DNA from: Saprospiraceae bacterium | Lineage (GTDB): Bacteria > Bacteroidota > Bacteroidia > Chitinophagales > Saprospiraceae | Assembly (NCBI GenBank): GCA_016787345.1 | Contig: JAEUUU010000136.1 | Coordinates: forward strand, 1 to 35,572 | Length of the DNA: 35,572 nt | Reading direction: 5' to 3' | The notes under the pieces: generated by a model | Told to the model about the DNA's origin: nothing | What the model saw: only the letters and a program-made list of their open reading frames with translations | Databases searched by the model: none | Program-made: the position numbers and the translations under genes | Shown: positions 15,571 to 24,539 of the stretch, one piece after another | Position numbering within the stretch: the first letter of the stretch is position 1 | Layout: the number at the start of each line of letters is the position of its first letter

Positions 15571-15701
15571 TCGGTCGTATTTGTGCGTCCGTTTGATTAT
15601 CGGGGCAATGTAAACAGAAGACGCCCCTGCGAAAAGGATGTTACAACGACATTGAATTTTTTTTAAAAATCATACCCTTACCGCCATTCGTCCAAAAAAC
15701 A

Positions 15702-15732
15702 TTGAGTCTTGTCGCGGCGTTTCTTAGTTTTG
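15702..15732 (+). promoter_or_regulatory. Promoter for the ARPP-1-like lipoprotein gene
   Basis: TTG at 15702-15704, a 20-base spacer and TAGTTTTG at 15725-15732 match the Bacteroidota consensus. The ATG follows at 15765. Confidence 0.7.
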
Positions 15733-15764
15733 ATGATTCGATTTCACGAAAACACTTGTTCAAT

Positions 15765-16778
15765 ATGAAAAAAATAGCCCTCGTACCCATTCTGGCCCTG
15801 CTCCTGGCTTCCTGCGCCAACGATCCGAAGGATACCGTCAGCACCGTGGTGGAAACTTCCTCCGCTGAAAAATACGGTCTCGCGCTCGTCGACGAAGCCA
15901 ACCCCGAATGGCAATACCAAAACCTGCGCCTTTACCCCGTCGCCGCCGACGCGGCCACGATTGCCGCACAAGGCGATCTCACCAACCTGAAAACGCTGGG
16001 TGAAGCGATGGATACCCGCGGTTTTCGTATTCTCGAACGCAAGCAATTCGGCCGCCAGGAAGCCCAGTGGTATAACGCCCTGACCGTGCAAAACAAATCG
16101 GGCGTGCCGGTTTTCCTCATGAGCGGCGACGTGGTGACCGGTGGCAACCAGGACCGCGTCGTGGCCCAGGATCAGGTTATCGCCGGCCTGGAGGTGAAAA
16201 ACATCGACGTCTTTTGCGTCGAAGCGGGCCGCTCGTCCTACTACGATGAAAGCGCCCCGGAAGCGGAAAAACAGGTCGCTGCCTTCAAAGGTTATTTCAG
16301 CGTAGCCAGTCCGCGCGTGCGCACCGCCGTGCAAAGCACCGGCAGCCAGCAGCAGGTATGGGATGCCGTTGCCGACATCACCAAAGCCAATGGGGCCGAA
16401 TCGAGCACCAAGACCTATGCCGCGCTCGACCGCACTGAAAGCGAACAAAAAGCGCAACGCGACGCCTATCTACGCTTTTTCGACGGCAAATTCGCCGACC
16501 GCTCCGATGTGGTGGGCGTAGTGGCCGTGTGCGGCGACAAGGTAATCGCCGTCGATATTTTTGGTCACCCCGACCTCTTCAAACGCCAATTACCACATTT
16601 GCTGCACGGCTATGCTGCCGATGCCGTGGCACAGGGCGACACGCCGCCTTCGGCTTCGGCCCCTGTCGCGCAGGAATTTCAGCGGGTAGCCCGACTGGCA
16701 GCGCCGGAGGCAAAAGGGCACGACAATGCCGGCAAGTTTGCCTACGAGGGCAAATGGGTACACCTCTTTAAGAAGTGA
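15765..16778 (+). CDS. Lipoprotein with ARPP-1-like (DUF6569-type) domain
   Basis: From the ATG at 15765 this gives 337 residues. The signal (MKKIALVPILALLLASC) has a good lipobox. The body contains the string YQNLRLYPV, then LGEAMDTRGFRILE and VFLMSGDVVTGGNQDRVVAQD, then CVEAGR and a late VVAVCGDKVIAVDIFG. I associate this with the ARG/rhodanese-phosphatase-associated (ARPP-1) family. Members are of unknown function; the G-D-x-V-x-G-G-x-Q-D-R-V block is the most conserved element. An earlier in-frame start (15702) would place the signal internally and sits inside the promoter. The stop codon falls in a heptamer repeat (16775-16795). It is monocistronic. Confidence 0.8.
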   Translation: MKKIALVPILALLLASCANDPKDTVSTVVETSSAEKYGLALVDEANPEWQYQNLRLYPVAADAATIAAQGDLTNLKTLGEAMDTRGFRILERKQFGRQEAQWYNALTVQNKSGVPVFLMSGDVVTGGNQDRVVAQDQVIAGLEVKNIDVFCVEAGRSSYYDESAPEAEKQVAAFKGYFSVASPRVRTAVQSTGSQQQVWDAVADITKANGAESSTKTYAALDRTESEQKAQRDAYLRFFDGKFADRSDVVGVVAVCGDKVIAVDIFGHPDLFKRQLPHLLHGYAADAVAQGDTPPSASAPVAQEFQRVARLAAPEAKGHDNAGKFAYEGKWVHLFKK

Positions 16779-16795
16779 TGAGTGATGAGTGATGA
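16775..16795. repeat. Three tandem heptamers GTGATGA overlapping a stop codon
   Basis: GTGATGA is repeated three times at 16775-16795, followed by GTG. The TGA stop of the ARPP-1-like gene (16776-16778) is inside the first unit. The array separates this gene from the convergent acyltransferase gene (stop near 16807). Confidence 0.85.
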
Positions 16796-16806
16796 GTGTG
16801 GGGGCG

Positions 16807-17886
16807 TTACTTCTTGTCGAGGAAGGGTTTTTCGAGATACTTCCAGCTGAGGCGCGCGCACCCGTAAGTGGCGCCGAAAGCCAATGCGATGTAGATCGCC
16901 TGTACGACCGGCAAGGGCCAGCCCGTTTGTTCGAGCGGCTGGCGGAAGCACCAGAAATAAATCATCCGGAACATTTGGTGAAAAACGTACAAGCCATAAC
17001 TGTACTGCCCCAAATGGCGCAAAAAAGCGGTGTTGCACAAGCGTTGCACGCCGCTTTTTTCGCAGAGGGCGAGGTATAAAAAGCCGGTAAAAAAGAAGGC
17101 TGTGAAGGTGCCGCGCCAGTGCGAATTTTCCGCCACCAGCCAGTAAAACAACAACATACCGCTCACAAAAGTCAGGTCGCGTACAATCGCGTGCCCTGCC
17201 CGGGTGACCTTCAACAATTCCATCCGGAAAGCTATCGCAATCAAACTGCCGGCCGCCAGACCATCCATGCGGCAATACGGCAAAACATAGGATGCAATCG
17301 ACCATTGCTGCCCAAACTGCCGGTCGGTCAACTCCCGCAAATACACACCCGACATCAGTATCCCCGCGCAAAGCGGCAACAACCAGCGCCGGGGCAACAC
17401 CCATACCACAAAGGGCCAGACAATGTAATACTGCTCTTCCACGGCCAGCGACCACAAATGGCTCAGTCCCGCCCAGTTGGTCTGCCACAACCAATCCTGC
17501 TTCAGCGCCAGCGCGACATTGGGCAAAAAAGCAAAATACCAACCCAGCGAGTCGTAGCCCGTCCACAGCCGGTAAGGCGCCTGATCGATTACCACGATGG
17601 CCAAAACCGCCCACAACAATACCGCGTAGTACAAAGGAAAAATCCGCAAGACCCGCCGCCGGTAAAATTCCCGGAAATAGTTGGGCCGCTGTTTGGTATC
17701 GAGCAAAATCCCCGTGATCAAAAAGCCCGACAACACGAAAAACAGATCAACCCCCAGCCACCCGCTGTGCGCCATAGGCCACCACCATTCACCATGCCAG
17801 ACGTCTTCAAACAAAAAATGACTCACCAGCACCATCAGTGCCGCCAAGCCGCGCACGCCGTCCAGGGCAGGTATTCGGGTAATCAT
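16807..17886 (-). CDS. Acyltransferase family 3 (OafA/YrhL-like) membrane protein
   Basis: This 359-residue protein has about ten membrane helices. The N-terminus RIPALDGVRGLAALMVLVSHF is the family signature, with the conserved H in helix 1. It is followed by G-W-L-G-V-D-L-F-F-V-L-S-G-F-L-I-T and then F-Y-R-R-R-V-L-R-I-F-P-L-Y-Y, both diagnostic. Family members transfer acetyl or other acyl groups from the cytoplasm to cell-surface glycans such as O-antigen, peptidoglycan or exopolysaccharide. The acceptor here is unknown. The ATG at 17884-17886 lies only a few bases from the left arm of the octamer inverted repeat. It is divergent from aceE. Confidence 0.95.
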   Translation of the reverse strand: MITRIPALDGVRGLAALMVLVSHFLFEDVWHGEWWWPMAHSGWLGVDLFFVLSGFLITGILLDTKQRPNYFREFYRRRVLRIFPLYYAVLLWAVLAIVVIDQAPYRLWTGYDSLGWYFAFLPNVALALKQDWLWQTNWAGLSHLWSLAVEEQYYIVWPFVVWVLPRRWLLPLCAGILMSGVYLRELTDRQFGQQWSIASYVLPYCRMDGLAAGSLIAIAFRMELLKVTRAGHAIVRDLTFVSGMLLFYWLVAENSHWRGTFTAFFFTGFLYLALCEKSGVQRLCNTAFLRHLGQYSYGLYVFHQMFRMIYFWCFRQPLEQTGWPLPVVQAIYIALAFGATYGCARLSWKYLEKPFLDKK

Positions 17887-17891
17887 TTTTT

Positions 17892-17955
17892 AATGTGCTA
17901 ATTTGGGAATGTGCTAATGTGAGAATGTGCTAATTGGGGAATGTGGGAGTGTGTA
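17892..17955. repeat. Left arm of octamer inverted repeat: eight 8-base units
   Basis: Reading the plus strand from 17892, eight octamers follow: AATGTGCT, AATTTGGG, AATGTGCT, AATGTGAG, AATGTGCT, AATTGGGG, AATGTGGG and AGTGTGTA. The segment 17908-17934 is a perfect 27-base inverted match to 18109-18135, and 17924-17945 to 18090-18111. The arm abuts the acyltransferase start codon. Confidence 0.95.
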
Positions 17956-17973
17956 CTTGGAGGCGGCAAAGGT

Positions 17974-18007
17974 TTGTAAAAAGGTTTGGGAATAAGCCCT
18001 ACTTTTG
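17974..18007 (+). promoter_or_regulatory. Candidate promoter for aceE
   Basis: TTG at 17974-17976, a 23-base spacer and TACTTTTG at 18000-18007 fit the Bacteroidota consensus at the long end of usual spacing. It sits between the two octamer arms, so the aceE leader of roughly 135 bases would carry the whole right arm. Confidence 0.55.
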
Positions 18008-18079
18008 CCGGCCTTAAACCTTTTTGTTTAATTTGGTTTAAATACCTGATGAACGAAGGTATGAAACACAACGCTCATC

Positions 18080-18143
18080 AGCACATTAGCACATTCCCCA
18101 ATTAGCACATTAGCACATTCTCACATTAGCACATTAGCACATT
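18080..18143. repeat. Right arm of octamer inverted repeat: eight 8-base units
   Basis: Eight octamers on the plus strand: AGCACATT twice, CCCCAATT, AGCACATT twice, CTCACATT and AGCACATT twice, followed by ATCAAC and the aceE ATG. It is the reverse complement family of the left arm. The repeat takes the place where a ribosome-binding site would be. Confidence 0.95.
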
Positions 18144-18149
18144 ATCAAC

Positions 18150-20822
18150 ATGGGAGAAGCAATCCAATTCGACGACTGGAAACTTGAACAGGATGAATGG
18201 CTCGAGGCGCTGGAAGAAGTCATCGAGGCGCATGGTACGGCCCGCTCGGCCGAGTTATTTCAGCGGTTGCGCAGCCTGCTGGCCCGCAAAGGCGTAGCCA
18301 ACGGAGGCCCCGCTCTGAACACGCCTTATATGAATACCATCGCACCGGACGATCAGCCCGCCTACCCCGGCGATATCGAACTGGAGCGTACCATTGAAAA
18401 TATCATCCGCTGGAACGCCCAGGCGATCGTGCTCCAGGCACAGGCCAAAGACCTTGCCCTGGGTGGGCATATCGCTACCTACGCGGCCTGCGCCACCATG
18501 TTCGAGGTGCTCTTCCACCATATCCTGCGGAAACGCGGCGCCGACTACGGCGGCGACCTGCTCATGATCCAGGGCCATGCCTCGCCGGGCATCTACGCCC
18601 GCGCACACTGGGAAGGCCGACTGAGCCTGCAACAACTGGCCGACTTCCGCCAGGAACTCCACGGCGGCGTTTCCAGCTACCCGCACCCGCGCCGTATGCC
18701 GAATTTCTGGCAGGCGCCCACCGTATCGATGGGCCTGGGCCCGATGACGGCCATTTACCAGGCGCGCTTTGCCAAATACCTCGAAAATCGCGGACTCAAG
18801 CCCCTGAACGGCGGCAAAGTATTCCACTTCATTGGCGATGGCGAAATCGACGAACCCGAAATCTATGGCACCATCGGCGTAGCCAGCCGCGAAAACCTCG
18901 ACAACCTGATTTTCATCGTCAACTGCAACCTCCAGCGCCTCGACGGCCCTGTGCGTGGCAACGGCAAGATCATACAGGAAGTCGAGCGCCACTTCTTCGG
19001 CGCTGGCTGGGAGGTGATCAAAGTGCTCTGGGGAAGCGAATGGGATGAGGTGCTCGCCAACGACGAAGACGGCCGCCTGCTCGCCCGCCTGGAAGCGCTC
19101 GTAGACGGCGACTTTCAGGAAATGATCAACCTCGACGGCGCCGCAATCCGCCAGAAACTGGTCAACGGCGACGAAAAAATCGCCGCCCTGCTGGCCCCGC
19201 TCAGCGACGAACAACTGAAAAAAATGCGCCGAGGCGGCCACGATCCACGCAAAGTGTACGCCGCCTACCAACGCGCCCTGCGCGCCAAAGGCCCGGTGGC
19301 CATAATCATGCAAACCGTCAAAGGGTACGGTATGGGCAAAGCCGCCGAAGGCAAAAACAAAGCCCACCAGACCAAAGACATCGGCGAAGACAGCCGCCTC
19401 GAAACCCGCACCCGCTACGAAATACCGCTCTCCGACGACGAGGCCAAAAAAGCGCAGTTTTACTTCCCCAAAGCCGACGAACCCACAACGCAATACCTCA
19501 AAGCCCGCCGCGAAGCCCTCGGCGGCTTCCTGCCCGAACGCGTGGTGGACTACCCGAAATTCAAACTGCCGGCCATCGCCGAGCTGTTCAAACGCCAGCT
19601 CGAAGGCGACAGCGCCAAATCTGTCTCTACGACCGGCGCCATGATCAACATCATGGAACAACTCATCCAGACCGACGGCCTGGGCAAATACGTCGTGCCC
19701 ATCGTGCCCGATGAAGCCCAAACCTTCGGGATGGAACCCCTCTTCAACAAATTCCAGATCTGGAACCAGAAAGGGCAGCTCTACACCCCGCTGGAAATCG
19801 GGATGAGCATCATCAAATACAAGGAATCCCAAACCGGCCAGGTACTCCAGGAGGGCATCAACGAGGATGGCGCCACCGCCTCCTTTACTGCCGCCGGTAC
19901 CGCCTACGCCCTGCACGGTATCCCCACGATCCCGTTCTACATCTACTACTCCATGTTCGGCTTCCAGCGCGTGGGCGACCTCGTGTGGGCCGCGGCCGAC
20001 ATGCTGTGCAAAGGGTTTCTGCTCGGCGGCACCGCCGGCCGCACCACGCTCAACGGCGAGGGCCTGCAGCACCAGGACGGACATTCGCTTATGCTCGCCC
20101 AGACGATGCCCTCCGTCATTTCGTACGACCCGGCATTCGCCTACGAACTGGCGGTAATCGTACACGACGGCATCCGCCGCATGTACCTCGAGGGAGAAGA
20201 CAAAATTTACTACATCACCCTCTACAACGAAAATCTGCTGATGCCAGCCATGCCCAAAGGCGTGGAAGAAGGCATCAAACGCGGCTTGTACCGTTACCAG
20301 AAATCAGCGCAAAAGTCGGCAAAAACGGGCGTTAAAGCCCACCTGTTCGGCTCCGGCGTCATCATGCAACAAGTGCTGAAAGCCGCCGAAATACTCGAAT
20401 CGGAAGGCGTCAGCACCGACGTGTGGAGCGCGACCTCCTGGGTCGAACTCTACCGCGACGCCGTGGCCTGCGACCGCTGGAACCTGCTGCACCCGGGCGA
20501 CAAGGAAAAAACACCCTACATCCAGCAAGCCCTGAAAAGCGAAGAGGGCGTGTTTGTCAGCGCCAACGACTGGATGAAAGTCACCGCCGGCCAGCTGGCG
20601 CCCTGGATGCCCAAAGATTTCATCGCACTGGGCACCGACGGCTTCGGCTTGTCGGAAAGCCGGCCAGCCCTGCGCGATTACTTCGAAATTTCACCCCGTT
20701 ACATTGCCTTTGCCGCCGTGCGCCTGCTCCAGCGCCAGGGCAAAGTGTCGGACAAGGCTGTTGCGGATTTCATGAAAAAATACGGCATCGATCCGGAAAA
20801 GGCAGATCCGATGAGCGTTTAA
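18150..20822 (+). CDS. aceE: Pyruvate dehydrogenase E1, homodimeric type
   Basis: At 890 residues it has the size of AceE-type E1. The ThDP motif starts at G229-D-G-E-I-D-E-P-E and continues to N-C-N-L-Q-R-L-D-G-P-V-R-G-N-G-K, as in E. coli AceE. Other diagnostic blocks are GHIATYAACATMFEVLFHHILR, IQGHASPGIYARAHWEGRL and QTVKGYGMGKAAEGKN. The central part (VPIVPDEAQTFGMEPLFNKFQIW) and the C-terminal transketolase-like domain (AHLFGSGVIMQQVLKAAEIL) are present, so it appears complete. It decarboxylates pyruvate and acetylates the lipoyl domains of AceF, whose gene is about 11 kb downstream. Its stop overlaps the stop of the convergent MDR gene by bases 20819-20822. Confidence 0.97.
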   Translation: MGEAIQFDDWKLEQDEWLEALEEVIEAHGTARSAELFQRLRSLLARKGVANGGPALNTPYMNTIAPDDQPAYPGDIELERTIENIIRWNAQAIVLQAQAKDLALGGHIATYAACATMFEVLFHHILRKRGADYGGDLLMIQGHASPGIYARAHWEGRLSLQQLADFRQELHGGVSSYPHPRRMPNFWQAPTVSMGLGPMTAIYQARFAKYLENRGLKPLNGGKVFHFIGDGEIDEPEIYGTIGVASRENLDNLIFIVNCNLQRLDGPVRGNGKIIQEVERHFFGAGWEVIKVLWGSEWDEVLANDEDGRLLARLEALVDGDFQEMINLDGAAIRQKLVNGDEKIAALLAPLSDEQLKKMRRGGHDPRKVYAAYQRALRAKGPVAIIMQTVKGYGMGKAAEGKNKAHQTKDIGEDSRLETRTRYEIPLSDDEAKKAQFYFPKADEPTTQYLKARREALGGFLPERVVDYPKFKLPAIAELFKRQLEGDSAKSVSTTGAMINIMEQLIQTDGLGKYVVPIVPDEAQTFGMEPLFNKFQIWNQKGQLYTPLEIGMSIIKYKESQTGQVLQEGINEDGATASFTAAGTAYALHGIPTIPFYIYYSMFGFQRVGDLVWAAADMLCKGFLLGGTAGRTTLNGEGLQHQDGHSLMLAQTMPSVISYDPAFAYELAVIVHDGIRRMYLEGEDKIYYITLYNENLLMPAMPKGVEEGIKRGLYRYQKSAQKSAKTGVKAHLFGSGVIMQQVLKAAEILESEGVSTDVWSATSWVELYRDAVACDRWNLLHPGDKEKTPYIQQALKSEEGVFVSANDWMKVTAGQLAPWMPKDFIALGTDGFGLSESRPALRDYFEISPRYIAFAAVRLLQRQGKVSDKAVADFMKKYGIDPEKADPMSV

Positions 20823-21829
20823 ACCTCCACCACCACCTTCCCCTTCGTTTTTCCCGTCTGAAACAAGCGGACGGCCTCCGGCAACTGCCCGAAAGGGAAG
20901 CGGTGCCCCACGTACGGCGCATCGAGTTTCAGGTGTTCCAGGTCTTTCAGCAGCTGGTGCAGCAGCGCGGCGCGCTCGTACAACCAGATCAGGTTGAAGC
21001 CCAGCACCGCCCGGTTGGTTTCGGGCAGTTTTTGCGGATCAACCCTGGGGCGGCGCAGCCAGGTCAGCAGCAAATGCAGGCGATTGGGCCGGTCGCCCGG
21101 TGTGGCATAACGCGCCGACCCGAACACGACCATCCGGCCCATGGGTGCGAGTTTGTTGAATGGGATGGTAAAAAAAGGCCCGCCTACGCTGTCCATCACC
21201 AGTTCCAGCGGACGATCCTGCAAGGCCTGGTCGAGTTTTTCGGCAAAATCCGGCCCGCGCACGATCACCCGGTCGTAGCCTTGTTTCAGTGCAAATTGCA
21301 CCTTGTCGGCACTGCCCACGGTGCCAATCGTGAAACAATCGAAAGCCCTGGCAATTTTCAAAGCCTGCAAACCCACGCCGCCCACCGCGCTGTGAATCAG
21401 CACCGTCATGCCGTGCGACAAATTGCCCAAATGCGCCATGCCGTAATAGGCCGTGAGGGTCTGTACCAGATACGCGGCCCCGGTGGCGAAGTCCCAATCG
21501 GCCGGCAAGGGAATAGCGTACCGGGCGTCGATGTTGAGATGGGTTGTGTAAGCACCGAAACGGGTGACGCCCATCACCCTGTCGCCCGGCCGCAAATAGT
21601 CGACGCCCTCCCCCACTGCCAGCACCTCGCCGGCGTATTCGAGTCCGGGCGTAAATTCTCCTTTGGGAGTGGCGCCGTACAAGCCCCAAATAGCGAAAAC
21701 ATCGGCAAAATTGAGCCCGATGGCGCGTACGGCGATGCTGACCTCATTGGGCGCCGGAGCGGGCAGTTCAAATTCCTGAAGACGAAGATCGGCCAGCGAA
21801 CCGGCCCGGAGTGCGTAGCGTTGCGGCAT
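20819..21829 (-). CDS. Zinc-independent MDR / quinone-oxidoreductase-like dehydrogenase
   Basis: From the ATG at 21827-21829 this gives 336 residues of the medium-chain dehydrogenase/reductase family. The N-terminal GroES-like part reads PAPNEVSIAVRAIGLNFADVFAIWGLY, then GLEYAGEVLAVGEGVDYLRPGDRVMG. The Rossmann part starts at MTVLIHSAVGGVGLQALKIAR (a GxGxxG-type A-V-G-G-V-G). The classic zinc ligands Cys/His/Glu are absent, so it is probably a quinone-reductase/VAT1-like NAD(P)H enzyme. It is the last gene of a five-gene minus-strand operon, two bases after the DUF1905 gene. A TTG two codons earlier is a less likely start. Confidence 0.9.
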   Translation of the reverse strand: MPQRYALRAGSLADLRLQEFELPAPAPNEVSIAVRAIGLNFADVFAIWGLYGATPKGEFTPGLEYAGEVLAVGEGVDYLRPGDRVMGVTRFGAYTTHLNIDARYAIPLPADWDFATGAAYLVQTLTAYYGMAHLGNLSHGMTVLIHSAVGGVGLQALKIARAFDCFTIGTVGSADKVQFALKQGYDRVIVRGPDFAEKLDQALQDRPLELVMDSVGGPFFTIPFNKLAPMGRMVVFGSARYATPGDRPNRLHLLLTWLRRPRVDPQKLPETNRAVLGFNLIWLYERAALLHQLLKDLEHLKLDAPYVGHRFPFGQLPEAVRLFQTGKTKGKVVVEV

Positions 21830-21831
21830 AG

Positions 21832-22323
21832 TCAAATTGTCGGATTGTTTTTTTCAGCCACCCATTTGTGGATCAGTTCGATACATTTTCCGAGCCGGCG
21901 GATGCGCGTATCCATGTGTTTGGCGCCCTCGACCAGGTCGACCAGGTATTTCCGACGGCCCTTGATCAAAGCGTCGAAGGTACTGCGCAGTCCTTCTTCC
22001 TCGAGCAGCAGTTCGAGGTCTTCGGGGAGAATGATTTCGCGGGGGCGTTCGTCTTTCTCTATCTGGACGGCAACGGTGTCGCCGCTGCCAACGCCGGCTT
22101 TTCGGAGCACGTCTTTGTTCAAAAAGAGCTGATGCGGGGCGCCGTTGGCGCGGTGAAACAGGGTGGAAGTAAAGGGGATACCGTTGGCCGCGCCCCTCAC
22201 CGGCACGTTGGTCCTTTGCCCGAACACGGCCTCCACGTCGAACGGCGTCTCGACAAAATGCCAGGTTCCGGCGGGGTTTTTCGTGGAGAAAACAACAGCG
22301 GTAAAGTGTTTCATGGCATTCAT
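21832..22323 (-). CDS. DUF1905 / YdeI-OmpdA family protein
   Basis: With the ATG at 22321-22323 this gives 163 residues. The N-terminal DUF1905 domain (MKHFTAVVFSTKNPAGTWHFVETPFDV to GVGSGDTVAVQIEKDERPREI) is a small beta-barrel. The C-terminal helical part (DALIKGRRKYLVDLVEGAKHMDTRIRRLGKCIELI) is the OmpdA/YdeI segment. The family is linked to bacteriocin tolerance in some species, but its biochemical role is unclear. The start codon overlaps the stop of the upstream glycosidase gene as ATGA (22320-22323), which decided the start over the internal ATG at 22314. Confidence 0.85.
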   Translation of the reverse strand: MNAMKHFTAVVFSTKNPAGTWHFVETPFDVEAVFGQRTNVPVRGAANGIPFTSTLFHRANGAPHQLFLNKDVLRKAGVGSGDTVAVQIEKDERPREIILPEDLELLLEEEGLRSTFDALIKGRRKYLVDLVEGAKHMDTRIRRLGKCIELIHKWVAEKNNPTI

Positions 22324-24506
22324 CGAATGGCGTACCACACCCAGCCGCCGGCCGGGATCGTTACATCGAGCGTGGCTTCAAACTGCCGGTTGAGCCGCAG
22401 GGTTCTTTTTTCTCTCTCGTTGTAAAACACGGCCTTGTTTTCCAGCCCGGTGTAATACAGAGGGATATGCAAACGGCGGGTAATCGGTTCATTCAAAGGG
22501 TTAAAAAGCAACAAAAACCCTTTGGTCGGCAACAAGGGGTTGACGTGCAGGATGCCGTCCCAGTCGCGCCCGTCGGCCCGCCGCAGGTGAATAATGTCGG
22601 AGTTGAGGATCTTCCGGTGGGTTTTGTACCAGGCTATCGTACGCGCCACCATCTGTCGGGTTTCTTCGGTGTCGTAGAGCCTGGGGCCGCGGTAACAGGC
22701 CTGCACCCCGGCGCCGTAGTATTGCACCATGAGTTGTTCGTAGTCGGCCAAATGCTCGCTCAGCGGTTCCAGCACCGCCTCCGGTCCGCCGCCCTGGTAG
22801 CGGGTCAGCGGCACGAAACCCCAGCCCATGGAAGGCGTTTTTTCCCAGGTTCCGTCGTAGATGTTCTGCCGGTTGAGGACTTTTTGTTGGTCGCGCGGCA
22901 GCGAGAAATTCACTTCGCGGTAACCGATGGCGATCTTGTTGGTGCCATCGAGGAAGTACCAGTCGGGGGCATTGACGTACACGCCGTTTTCGTTGCACCA
23001 GTGGTACAGGCCCTTTTGCAACTCCATTTGCCGCCACTGGCTGTCGTCGAGGTTTTTGTGGCCCGGGTGCGTGGTGGAGGCGCACACGTCGCCGGGATAC
23101 GGACCGTCGTTTTCCCAAAAATCGAAACCGGTTTCCATCAGGAAGTACTTGATTTTTTCCACAAATGCCAATCCCCAGACGCTGCCCATGCAGGGGGCGT
23201 TGCCGAAAAAAGCGCCGCCGGGCCGACCGGTCCGAGGGTCGATCACGTCGTCGGCATCGCTGATGCGCCGGCTGCTGAACAGGGCGTAACTGCCGAGCAG
23301 CACATTTTTGGAATGGGCGTAATCGGCCAGTTCTTTCCAGCGGCGAATATTGGCCGCCGAAGTATCCTCCATGTTGCAATGGCTGCCGAAACTGAGGATA
23401 ATGCCCTCGTAACCGGTGGCCGCGCATTGATCGATCACGTCGCGCACCTGTTGGTCGTTCTGACTGATGAGGTGCATAAAAATCGGGTTCTGGGTCGTCC
23501 AGGGCGCCATTTTTCGGTACATCTGCCGGATAGCGAGCCCGCGCCGTTCGCGGTCGTAACTGTCGAGCAGCAGTTCGCAGGTGCGGGTCGAATGAATTAC
23601 TTCACCGGGTTGCAATTCGATGCCCGGCGCTTTTTCCGGATAAATTTCAAGGATGCAGGGCGTCTGGTAGTCGTAATTGACCTGCGAGGTGTACGAGGAA
23701 TCGATCTTCCAATGCGTCGTCTGGTCGCTGATGTCGTAGCGCATGGCATTGTTGAAGGCGTAGTTGGTCTCCACATAAATGCCGTGCTGCTTTTTCATCT
23801 GTTCGGGTTTGCCCACCACGGCGCTTTCTTCTTCTACAAAGGCCAGTATTTCATGGACGATGCGGTCTATTTTTATACTATTTTGTCCAAAGTTGCCAAC
23901 CGAAACTTTTTTTACGATCAATGGAATACCATCATACAACTCATATTGGACGGCAATTTTCACCCCTTCCAGTGCCGGTGTCCGGGCTTCGTATTCAAAT
24001 ACCAGGGTACAGCCTTCGGGCTGACGGGGGTTCATGACCCAGGTGCGGGGCCGCCATTCGAGAAAGGGTTTCAAGGGTTCGACATTCACCCGAACCAGTT
24101 GAAAATCGCCGCTGAGCGGTCTGAATTCATCGAGCCATTGCGGTTGCAGATAGGCTTTTTCCCGCTGGCCGGTCAGTCCGCCCACCGTGTAATTTTTGCC
24201 GTCGATCACCAGCCGGGCTTCGGGCGCTACGGTCCGCAGGATTTGCTGCCTGTTGCTCAAATTGACAAAATCGGTACAAGCCACGGCCGGCGTGATGCGA
24301 AAAGTGCGGCGCAGGAGCCCGTTGTAGAGGATCAGGTCGCGGCCATCGGCGCTGCGATACGCCGCCGCTTTGACGGTGCAGGGCTTCACCAGCCAGTCGG
24401 CCGGGCGTTCGTAAATACGGCTTTCATCCCAAACGGGCAAATCGGGAAGAATTTGCGCCCTCACGACAAAAGGGAACAGAATCAACAACAACAGGCATTT
24501 ATTCAT
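22320..24506 (-). CDS. Secreted alpha-galactosidase-like glycoside hydrolase (clan GH-D fold)
   Basis: This encodes 728 residues with a signal peptide (MNKCLLLLILFPFVVRAQ). An N-terminal beta-sandwich of about 330 residues precedes a TIM-barrel-like part and a C-terminal beta domain, a GH36-type order. F-D-F-W-E-N-D467-G-P-Y-P-G-D marks the barrel strand where the nucleophile Asp of clan GH-D is expected. It is followed by VCASTTHPGHKNLDDSQWR, which I recall from Bacteroidota proteins annotated as alpha-galactosidase. No T9SS C-terminal sorting domain is seen. The substrate is not inferable. It follows the antiporter gene by 33 bases and overlaps the DUF1905 gene by four. Confidence 0.7.
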   Translation of the reverse strand: MNKCLLLLILFPFVVRAQILPDLPVWDESRIYERPADWLVKPCTVKAAAYRSADGRDLILYNGLLRRTFRITPAVACTDFVNLSNRQQILRTVAPEARLVIDGKNYTVGGLTGQREKAYLQPQWLDEFRPLSGDFQLVRVNVEPLKPFLEWRPRTWVMNPRQPEGCTLVFEYEARTPALEGVKIAVQYELYDGIPLIVKKVSVGNFGQNSIKIDRIVHEILAFVEEESAVVGKPEQMKKQHGIYVETNYAFNNAMRYDISDQTTHWKIDSSYTSQVNYDYQTPCILEIYPEKAPGIELQPGEVIHSTRTCELLLDSYDRERRGLAIRQMYRKMAPWTTQNPIFMHLISQNDQQVRDVIDQCAATGYEGIILSFGSHCNMEDTSAANIRRWKELADYAHSKNVLLGSYALFSSRRISDADDVIDPRTGRPGGAFFGNAPCMGSVWGLAFVEKIKYFLMETGFDFWENDGPYPGDVCASTTHPGHKNLDDSQWRQMELQKGLYHWCNENGVYVNAPDWYFLDGTNKIAIGYREVNFSLPRDQQKVLNRQNIYDGTWEKTPSMGWGFVPLTRYQGGGPEAVLEPLSEHLADYEQLMVQYYGAGVQACYRGPRLYDTEETRQMVARTIAWYKTHRKILNSDIIHLRRADGRDWDGILHVNPLLPTKGFLLLFNPLNEPITRRLHIPLYYTGLENKAVFYNEREKRTLRLNRQFEATLDVTIPAGGWVWYAIR

Positions 24507-24539
24507 GCCGGTAAAAGTATCAAATCCGCTTGTTTCGGG

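Noticed and set aside
18080-18143. CRISPR array
   Set aside because: The units are 8 bases long and directly adjacent, with no spacers, and no cas gene is nearby.
18255-20165. Minus-strand open frame of 636 codons
   Set aside because: It lies wholly within aceE on the opposite strand; aceE is unmistakable and the translation shows no motif.
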